From Pholis gunnellus (taxonomy: Eukaryota; Chordata; Actinopteri; Perciformes; Pholidae), in contig OU342818.1 in assembly GCA_910591455.2 (NCBI GenBank), positions 16,809,821-16,873,820 on the forward strand: a stretch of 64,000 bases of DNA, written 5' to 3'. How positions within the stretch are numbered: position 1 is the stretch's first letter; every line of letters begins with the position of its first letter. Of the stretch, positions 57,044-64,000 are shown piece after piece. Made by a program: the position numbers and the translations under genes. The notes under the pieces were generated by a model. It did no database searches. It saw only the letters and a program-made list of their open reading frames with translations, and was not told the origin of the DNA.

Positions 57044-57045
<2 letters not shown>
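50534..57045 (+). repeat. Tandem array of an 837-bp unit, ~7.8 copies
   Basis: Identical landmarks recur exactly every 837 bp (for example at 50677, 51514, 52351, 53188, 54025, 54862, 55699, 56536). Differences between units are few single bases. Examples are T/C in 'gtgyaaagatgg' (C in units 3 and 4) and 'atagtg' versus 'ataatg' in the AT-rich part. Part of each unit (GCTCTGCATTTAACCAATCC to CTACCCAATGAGCCACGG) looks like an incorporated fish SINE. The array ends at an (ATT)n/(AT)n tract. The repeated 97-, 81- and 67-codon frames are incidental. Confidence 0.97.
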
Positions 57046-57064
<19 letters not shown>

Positions 57065-57074
<10 letters not shown>

Positions 57075-57246
57075 TGAATTGCCTGTGAGGGTGACAAAAA
57101 TAAGATGTTATTTACTGCTTTTTCTCGTGTTGGAATAATGTTAAATATTTAACTGCAAGGTAGTAATGCGTGTTTGATACCTTAATTTGTTTGCATTAAA
57201 TCATACTGGGAAGTTTGCTGAAATTGATTGGATGGCCCTACCTAGA
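57065..57246 (+). repeat. Fragment of the 48026/3830 repeat family
   Basis: ATTGAATTGCCTGTGAGGGT through TTTGCATTAAATCATACTGG matches 48901-49036, then the 4310-4356 tail. It abuts the array through an (AT)n run like the one at 48866. Confidence 0.8.
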
Positions 57247-57900
57247 ACAGACGGCGGAGCAGAGCCTTGAGCCTTGACTGCGAAGCCTTGTGCCTTGACG
57301 CTGGAGCCTGAGTGTAGACGGCGAAGCCTTGAGCCTAGACGGCGGCCGCTTGAGCCTTGACGCCGGGAGCTTTGCCTTCATGGCTCCGCCGAGCCTGCTC
57401 GGCGGAGCAGCTCCACCAATCCGACAGGTTCCGCCGAGCATCAGGCTCGGCGGAGCGGCACCGCCGATCCGACAGTATCCGCGAGCGTCCGACGAGCGGC
57501 TCTGCTGATCCGACAGGTTCTGCCGAGCGTTAGCCTCGGCGGAGCAGCACCGCCGATCCGACAGTCTCCTGAGACTGTCGGCTCGGTGGAGCTTGTCGGC
57601 ATTGGCGGAGCCTGTCGGCATCGGAGGAGCCTGTCGGCATCGGCGGAGTTTGTCGGATTCGGCGGAGTTTGTTGGCATTGGCGGAGGCCTGTCGGTTCAG
57701 TGGAGCTTGTGTGCCAGGCGGAGCTTGTGGCTCGGCGGAGCTTGTCGGCATGCCTGTCGGCCTAGACGGCGGAGCGGAGCCCGTCGAGCCTGTCTGCACT
57801 TGACGGCGGAGCGGGGCAGGGTGGGGCGGAGCGAGATGGGGCGGGGCGGAGCCCGTCGGCAGTTGACGGCGGAGCGAGCCTTAACTTGACGGCGAATGGT
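57247..57900. repeat. GC- and CpG-rich degenerate minisatellite (GGCGGAG)
   Basis: Variants of GTCGGCATTGGCGGAGCCT, 'cttgacggcggagc' and 'gagccttgac' repeat in both dense and loose forms, sharply GC-richer than the surroundings. It is open in several frames because of low complexity, not coding. The same GGCGGAGCGG phrase appears at 60533 and 60645. Confidence 0.8.
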
Positions 57901-57998
57901 TTACACATTTGCTGTGTTGTGCTTTTTAGAGTGTATATTGCTCTTCTAATTGTGATATGTAGAAGTGCTTGACGTGTTAAAACCTGGCCACAGCTCAC

Positions 57999-58025
<27 letters not shown>

Positions 58026-58030
<5 letters not shown>

Positions 58031-59253
58031 CCAGGCGAAGTGGGGGTAGGAAGGTTTTTGTACTGTCACTTTAAGAACCGTGAAGCGTGAGCTACGCGAG
58101 AGGACTGAGTTCACGCGACATGTGTAAATAAAGAGCGGGAATCAGAGGCTGCTGAGGACTGAGCTGATTAGAAATACCTGAACTACGGGTCAGCGTAAGT
58201 TACGAATAAATGCAGAATCACCTTGAAATTGGGGTTAACTGTTTGTTGTTAACTGGTGTTAAGTTGTACGCATCTGGTGTTGAGTTGTGTACATCTGCCT
58301 CGTTTAGAGGGGAGAGGGAAGTTGCCGTCAGTTCCATGGGTGTGGATCAGAGCGCACAGGTCGATTGCTGATGAGGGAGTGAGGGAGTGATAAATTGTGT
58401 TCCTGTGTAAATGAATGTTATCTGCATATCTTGGAGAGTTGAACAGCATGGCCCAGATGCCGAGGTTCTTTGTTTCTGTTTGGCAGGAGGAAGCCACTAC
58501 TGTTGTGTTTTATATGTAGCTATATGTATATCGTAACCTTAAATTCAGTAAAAATCAATGGTTTAGGTTTGCTGTAAATTGTAAAGTGCCTTAAAATCTG
58601 ACTAATTAACGCTGTACTCTGTGAGTGCAGTCGGGGGGAAATAAAAGACCTGTTATGTAAATACACTTAATCAGAGCGTTATGTGCTAATTAGCGGAGTT
58701 GCGAGTTACAGGTTATGAAGGGTTTAAAACTCCAGGCGGGGCGCTCTAGCACTCGCCTGTACAAAGGAATGAGAACACTGTAACTCTGAAGGACACGCTT
58801 GGGCAACTATACACTGATATCAAATCTTGGAGTAAACTGCCAGCTGAGAACAGTACGTACCACAGCTTGAGATAGCAAAACGTAGACGTCACACTTTGGA
58901 GCCTGTTAGGCTAGGCTTTCACAACATACACACACACTGAAGACGCATCGAAGGAGGATCCCGGACGAGAGCCAGTGTGAGCGGATATGCTCAGTGCTCC
59001 AACCAGGCCGTCGCTCTGCTAAAATCGATCCCGCCTGCAACTTGACTTTGACCAATAGGCTCCTCTAAGGAGAACCTACAAAACTTACCACGCTGCCGTG
59101 TCCAAGCGCCTTTTCACGTTGCTCTCACTCGAAGAGGAACTGTTAGGACCGTGCACGTTTAACTGCTCGGCTAATATCTCTGTGATAAATAAAACTATTG
59201 CTTGAATCTAAGTAAACGCCTCGAACTCAATTTGTTAACTTGTCTACACGACA
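58026..59253 (+). mobile_element. Possible LTR or LTR-element remnant
   Basis: Two stretches have LTR-like layout: 58026-58260 (TGTAGCC start, CTGTCACTTTAAG, AAATAAAG near 58128) and 58740-59253 (ATAAATAAAACTATTGC near 59186, ending CTACACGACA). I found no matching TSD, no coding region and no partner LTR, so this remains tentative. Confidence 0.3.
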
Positions 59254-59261
59254 GACCCACA

Positions 59262-60345
59262 TAAAATCTAAATGTATCTGAGTGTTTGGTCTCATCCTTT
59301 TAATTAGGCCACATATATACAGAGGGGACGAGTCAGGGTGCAGGACCCTGGTAAATAACATTCTTGTCTACGGAGAAGAGAACAACCTCATCCTCAACAC
59401 AGACAAAACCAAAGAAATAATAATAGACTTCAGGAAGAATCCTCCCCCTCTACAGCCTCTTATCATCAAGGGGACCGAGGTGGAGAGGACCGACGGCTAC
59501 AGATTCTTGGGAATGCAGGTTACTTCGGACCTGAGCTGGACTCCTAACACCACAGCCACAGTAAAGAAAGCCCAGAAAAGGCTTTATTTCATCAGGCTGC
59601 TCAGGAAAGCTGGTCTGAGCCGTCGCCCTCTCACCCAGGCCTACAGAGGACTGGTAGAGAGCACCCTCACCACAGGCATCACTGTCTGGTATGGCAACAC
59701 CACACAGGCAGAGAGGAAGGCTCTGCAAAGAGTCATAAAGACAGCGGCGAGAATCATAGGGACAACACTTCCTTCCATGGACTCAATGTATGGGCAGCGC
59801 TGCTGGAAAAGAGCAGAGGGAATCATCAGAGAGATCACTCCACCCAGCTCACTCTCTGCTCAGACACAAACACTGCACCTATAACTTGAGGCACAGCAGA
59901 GCGGACAGCATCATCACCCACAGAACACGTTTTTTCAACAGCTTCTTCCCTGCCACAGTCAGAATGATGGCAAAATAAAAAGGCTGAAACATGTGTAAAA
60001 CAATAATCCACTTTACTTCACCTCACCTAACATGTGCAATATTATTATCTATGAAAAGGTGCAATATTCTTATCTGTGCAATATCCCCACCATAACCTTC
60101 TTCCACCTCTCAAAATGTGCAATATTCCCATACACAGGTACTCATTCTCCATATTATGTTATTTATTATGTATAGTGTTTTTATACTTGTATATCCTTCT
60201 TCTATTTATAAAGTGTTTTTATCCTTACTTTTATCTTCACTATCTTCTAATGTTGACCCAGAGAGCTCTGCACAAATAATTCCAATGTACCTGGACTGTT
60301 GGTCTATGTGCAAATGGCAAATAAAGAACCTTGAACCTTGAGATA
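59262..60345 (+). mobile_element. CR1/Rex1-like LINE 3' end (RT C-terminus and tail)
   Basis: The frame from about 59300 encodes the end of a reverse transcriptase and its thumb region: NNLILNTDKTKEIIIDF, YRFLGMQVTSDLSW, KKAQKRLYFIRLLRKAGL, STLTTGITVWYGN, LQRVIKTAARIIGTTLPS. A frameshift near 59820 moves the C-terminus (NLRHSRADSI, RTRFFNSFFPATVRMM, stop at 59976-59978) to another frame. The 3'UTR ends AATAAAGAACCTTGAACCTT, a CTTGA-type tail, followed by (AT)n. The 5' part including the catalytic YADD box is missing. Confidence 0.85.
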
Positions 60346-60432
60346 TATATATATATATATATTAACAAATATGAGATTTTTAAATAAAAACAGAGTCTCT
60401 GTTGCTATGGGGTGTATGACAATGGACGCGCC

Positions 60433-60683
60433 TCAGTAAATGTCATGGAAACGACACCACTACGGCGCTATAAAAGGTCAGCGGACCTCAGATTGTCACT
60501 TTGCATCTGAACTTGGAGACTCGGCGGAGCGGAGTTTGTCGGCTCTGCATTTCACGTCATAATTTACAATAATGTAAACATTTCAACATTAAAATAGATG
60601 AGCATACTTTACTATACACGTCGTTTCCATGACATTTGCTGACGGCGGAGCGGTGCCCGCGGCATTATGATGTGAAATGCTGA
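60433..60683. repeat. Palindromic segment with TATA box
   Basis: 60433-60455 and 60620-60642 are inverted copies (22 of 23 bp). A second inverted pair is GCATTTCACGTCATAA (about 60547) and ATTATGATGTGAAATGC (about 60664). A consensus TATAAAAGG lies at 60469-60477 between the arms. No downstream ORF explains it; it may be a non-autonomous element. Confidence 0.65.
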
Positions 60684-60699
60684 ATGTACTTGTTCATTT

Positions 60700-61520
60700 T
60701 CTAACATATTGTTACATGTTATGTTGAACTGTATTACATTGTGAATAAAATTCCTTTTAACTTTAAGTTGTTATTGTTGGTTTTATTATGGTCCATCCAC
60801 CTGTATTTTCAGTCATTCTTTTTACATCAGTTAGAATTAGAACAAAGGTTTAAAAATAACTTAATTACAACCTGCTAACATAACTAGCTACACTATTACA
60901 TTTCAGAGCTATTCACATAACTGTTTTAAAACAACCGACTCCTGATTTGATACATTATAAAGGAAAATGTTGTTTACTGGTGGTGCATTGTAAATATTAT
61001 TTAATCTTGATCATTTTAAATGAACCAAACTAAATCCTGAAGAAAACACAAACTGACCCCTTCACCCCTTAATATACTTCATGTATTAGAAGATTATAAT
61101 AAATTAACATATCTATACATATCCACCCTAATAACAATCAATAACAATCCAATAACAATAATCTCTGAATATCACTTTAAAATTTTAAAGGTGCACTTGA
61201 CAGCAACTCATATTTGTGGGATGATAATTTTCAAACATTTTTAAATATAGGAATCAAACATGCATTATAATATTTCCATGGATTCAGTGATTCAACTCTG
61301 ATCTGACCTGGAAAGCATATTTTGGATGCTGTAAAATACATGTGATGTGCTTTGTATTCATATTTGGGGTGATGTAAACTAATATCTGGGGAAATGTATA
61401 TATGGGGAAGAATGTGACCCATACAGGATGTAGTCACATTGTTGTTCACGTATTTATTTCATTTTGACATGAAATTAACTTTGTTATTAATGTTAAGAGG
61501 ATCAGTGTGGGATCCTGTCC
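60700..61520. other. AT-rich sequence, no gene seen
   Basis: No supported exon or repeat boundary. Confidence 0.4.
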
Positions 61521-61521
61521 T

Positions 61522-61910
61522 GGGCCCTGTTCCTCGTACGTGGCTAACTGAGTTAGCAGGATCATTTTCAGGATGAGATTACATAAATCTGGCTTTTCGG
61601 TTCCACGAAGCAAGTTTGGCAAAATCACCATAGCAACACATCCATATGCTTGAACCTGCTCCAGTGCAGGCTTGAGCTGGATAAGCTTGCCACTCCCCCG
61701 GAAAAAAGTGTCAGCTCCCTTCCTCAGAGATCCCATCGAAGAGGAAGCGATATTAGTTAGATTAGCGTTTTATAGGGAGAGAGTTCTTCGAGATCGCCAA
61801 GATCCGTTATCACACCATGATGACTTCCTGTACGAGCGCTATCGATTCTGCCGACACGGAATCATTTATTTACAAGACCTTCTCAAGCCATACATTTAAC
61901 ACCACACGCA
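61522..61910 (+). pseudogene. PIF/Harbinger element 5' end with HARBI1-like N-terminal fragment
   Basis: GGGCCCTGTTCCTCGTACG near 61524 followed by 'ggttccacgaagcaagtttgg' resembles the 5' end of fish Harbinger elements. The frame at about 61711-61899 contains PFLRDPIEEEAILVRLAF, RERVLRDRQDPLSHHDDF and YERYRFCRHGIIYLQDLL, matching the N-terminal region of HARBI1-like nucleases (DDE transposases of this superfamily). It stops at TAA (61897) where relatives continue with HHTH-type sequence, which is still legible after the stop. The catalytic domain is missing. Confidence 0.75.
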
Positions 61911-61959
61911 TCATATGAAGGCAAATCACTGTCAAAATCCGAGAGCACAAATGAGATCC

Positions 61960-62215
61960 ATGCGCGCGCGAAAATCAAACAGCCGCGAGCGTATTTTACT
62001 TTGACGAGCACTTTTATATCACTCCGCGAGCAAAAGTCCGTCTCGCGCGAGCAAAAGTCCGTCTCGCGCGAGCAAAAGTCTGTCTCGCGCAAGCAAAATT
62101 CACTCTCGTGCGAGTGAAAGTCGCTCGCAAAGTCTAAACCTGTTCGCTCGCGAAACTTTAATCTGCTTGCTCGCGAGTCTTTTTCTTGCTCGCTCGTGAG
62201 TAGTTTTTCTTTTTG
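61960..62215. repeat. CG-rich ~22-bp minisatellite (GCGAGCAAAAGTC)
   Basis: Units of CTCGCGCGAGCAAAAGTCCG repeat about four to five times at 62035-62130, with diverged and partly inverted variants (GCTCGCGA, GCTCGCGAG) out to 62200. Each unit contains a CGCGCG-type palindrome. Confidence 0.8.
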
Positions 62216-62342
62216 ACAGTAAGTGGGCGGACCCAGTCTCACTTGTGTCTCTACATATAATTGGTTAAAATCCTCGTCTTTGGATAAACCCCCCACTCCG
62301 TCCCCTCTGCAGCTGAGCCCAACCATGCCAAGCCACCACAGT

Positions 62343-63414
62343 ATTATAATATTTTTTCCCATTAGCTTATTTTCTCATTGCACAGCTACTGTCTTCCTCA
62401 GTTGCTCTGCTTCCAGTGCAGCTTGTTTTAAGTAGAGCTTTTATCCAATCAGATTTCACCTCTGTGTCTCCAGGTAAGAAGAGAGGCCCCAGGCCTGCAG
62501 ACTCATAAGTGAATCCATGTGCAGTTTAAGTGAATGGGGACGATATTGTTGATTGTCATAGTGTCCAACCAATCAGATCTTTAGTTTGACATGTTGAGCG
62601 TATTCTTTGACGTGCCAGAGCTGCTAGCTGGCCTAGCCATACGTGATTGGTTAGTGGGCTAGCGTGACATGTTGGGCGGTGACAATCCCAATATCTGCTG
62701 CCTCTGTGGAGCGGACATTTTCAGCCCTCAAACGCATTCAAACGTATCCAAGAAATACAACTGGGGAGGCTCGACTGTCTTCACTGGCGTCCATGAATCC
62801 AGAAGGACTTCTTACTGGAACTAAAACGCACGGATGTACTGAACAACCGTGAGATTAAACTCTTTATTAACAAAGAAAGGAGGATGGACTTTGTCTTTAA
62901 ATAGTGAACAGCAGCTTTGGTAAGTGAACTGCTTTTGTTTTTACATCTGCAGTAGCTTTAATATGCTTGTTTATATATTATTATTTGTACAACTTGTTTT
63001 TATGAAGATGGATTTTTGTTTGGTTTTATATGTGATAGGAACCATTGTTGCGTCCAATGTTGCGCTGGGGACACATTTAGTCGGTGCCAGTGTTGCCAAG
63101 TTGGCGACTTTCTTGCTAAATCTGGCGACTTTCCAAACCCTCTTGCCGACTTTTTTTGTCAAAAGCTACTAGAGACAAATCTAGTGACTTTTTCTGGCGG
63201 GTACTCTCACAGCAGCCTCACGCAGCAGTCCCAGCTGCAGTCAGAGAAGAGAGGAGACACACTCTCTGTGTATTCATGTATCTGCACTCTGCAGTTAGTG
63301 TATTTTATAGGTGTTGAGCTTCATTTTTACACTAAACAAATATTAACCGTAGCTGTGGCATCAACTGCAGGACAGCAGTGAAGACCCAGGTATAAAATGC
63401 ACGGCCCGCCACTG
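62343..63414 (+). mobile_element. 3' half of the split hAT element
   Basis: From TTTTCCCATTAGCTTATTTT onward it aligns with 30997-32540, including 'ggcgactttcttgctaaatc' and GACAGCAGTGAAGACCCAGG, and ends ACGGCCCGCCACTG at 63414 beside CTGTATCG. Confidence 0.8.
62664..62852 (+). CDS. hAT transposase C-terminal dimerisation domain (intact frame, isolated)
   Basis: A 62-codon frame: IPISAASVERTFSALKRIQT, RNTTGEARLSSLASMNPEG, then a short tail to TGA. This is the classic C-terminal hAT dimerisation motif (S-x-ERxFSxxKxI...RL..L) that holds transposase dimers together. The N-terminal zinc finger and DDE core are absent upstream, and the frame begins in non-homologous sequence, so this is a remnant rather than a functional gene. 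The copy at 31195 lacks one C and is frameshifted relative to it. Confidence 0.7.
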   Translation: MTCWAVTIPISAASVERTFSALKRIQTYPRNTTGEARLSSLASMNPEGLLTGTKTHGCTEQP

Positions 63415-63434
63415 CTGTATCGGTAGGTATCGTG

Positions 63435-63520
63435 CATCCCTAGCTTCGCCCAATGTCAGCTGGGATCGGCTCCAGTGCCCCGCGACCCTGAATAGGATAA
63501 GTAGTTAGGATAATGAATTG
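63435..63520 (+). mobile_element. LINE-like 3' tail and hAT terminus phrase
   Basis: CGTGCATCCCTAG at 63430-63442 looks like the inverted end of a fish hAT (CTAGGGATGCAC). It is followed by CGCCCAATGTCAGCTGGGAT, CGGCTCCAG and CCCTGAATAGGATAAG, which resemble a widespread fish LINE-type 3' tail. Neither is complete. Confidence 0.5.
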
Positions 63521-63524
63521 GAAA

Positions 63525-64000
63525 GAAGCAAAAACAGTTACAAACTGAATTACACTATTAACTCTTTGAGTACTGTAGTTATGAAAGTCCGCCTGGTCTT
63601 TTTTGTCTTTTTTCTTCAATAAATGTGTTAGACAATGTCCTTTTTGAAAATTATTTTGCTCCTTGTTTCAGGAGAAATGTAACTTTCAAAATCTGGCAAG
63701 TATTTGTCGTTATTATATGTTACAAATGCTTAAAACAGTGTGTAATAACAAAAAAGTAAATAAACGGATTTGAATTGATCAGGTTTGTCTTTATAAATAA
63801 TTGTAAGTGCACATGAACAGAACTTTTGACATTACAACATTGAAACTCAACCTATTTTACAAATTCTCAAAAAGTTTTGTTTGCCGAGAGCTTTCAGTGT
63901 CCATGCTACAGGCTGTTGTATTTGTCCATCTCCTTGCATTTTTTATCTGCAGTGGTAGCCCCTGAAGCAGTTTCTATCCAGCTGAACACAGAGCCCAACC
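63525..64000. other. AT-rich sequence, no gene seen
   Basis: No recognised exon or repeat. Confidence 0.4.

Larger units (their letters stand above)
46588..63414 (+). mobile_element. hAT element whose two ends are now 16.8 kb apart
   Basis: The 5' end CAGTGGTGGGCCGT (46588) and the 3' end inverted CAGTGGCGGGCCGT (63401-63414) form a 14-bp TIR with one mismatch. The outside flanks are identical 8-mers, CTGTATCG, at 46580-46587 and 63415-63422. The 5' part of the element (46588-~46703) and its 3' part (~62343-63414, with a transposase C-terminus) are collinear with the related copy at 30871-32544, which has no such gap. The ~15.6 kb between is therefore later insertion and amplification. Confidence 0.75.

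Noticed and set aside
57238..57889. Open frames of ~90-146 codons on both strands
   Set aside because: GC-rich low-complexity repeat with few stop triplets; no domain.

Overview
The window is vertebrate nuclear DNA, almost certainly from a percomorph-type teleost. It is AT-rich and intron-bearing, and it is packed with hAT relatives, L2/CR1-like LINEs, Ty3/Gypsy-type solo LTRs, PiggyBac, Harbinger and Copia relics and short repeat families that I recognise as common in fish genomes. No conserved host gene crosses it. It reads as an intergenic or intronic transposon graveyard with a few small transcription units.

Regions. 1-7,000: unique sequence with a hAT MITE (772-1036), a solo LTR (1816-2229) and a hAT element (5847-6822) that keeps an intact zinc-finger ORF. 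7,000-11,900: a divergent gene pair. On the minus strand a spliced gene encodes a predicted 57-residue single-pass membrane peptide. On the plus strand a seven-exon gene has the motif layout of a tyrosine recombinase but carries a net frameshift. The two share a large imperfect inverted repeat holding homologous first exons and splice donors. Related MITEs lie outside both genes. 12,000-18,000: unique sequence, nested MITEs and a SAMD3-like terminal exon. 18,170-23,640: an L2-like LINE on the minus strand split by a 3.88-kb element with TIRs of more than 550 bp and a 9-bp target duplication; it carries a minisatellite and a 93-codon exon-like ORF. 25,000-34,500: a PiggyBac fossil, a minisatellite-tailed repeat, a hAT relic interrupted by another hAT, and a second solo LTR. 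34,500-46,580: mostly unique DNA with interspersed repeats.

46,588-63,414: the two ends of one hAT element lie 16.8 kb apart with identical 8-bp flanks. Everything between looks like later accumulation: a Copia 5' end with an initiator-tRNA primer site, another hAT-like element, an approximately 7.8-copy array of an 837-bp unit, a GC-rich degenerate minisatellite, a possible LTR, a CR1/Rex1-like LINE end, a palindrome, a Harbinger transposase fragment, and finally the outer hAT's own transposase C-terminus.

Coding confidence is highest for transposon-derived ORFs and for the divergent pair. Splice structures were read by eye from GT/AG sites and frame continuity; there is no transcript evidence. 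Family names come from recalled protein or repeat motifs, not from searches.
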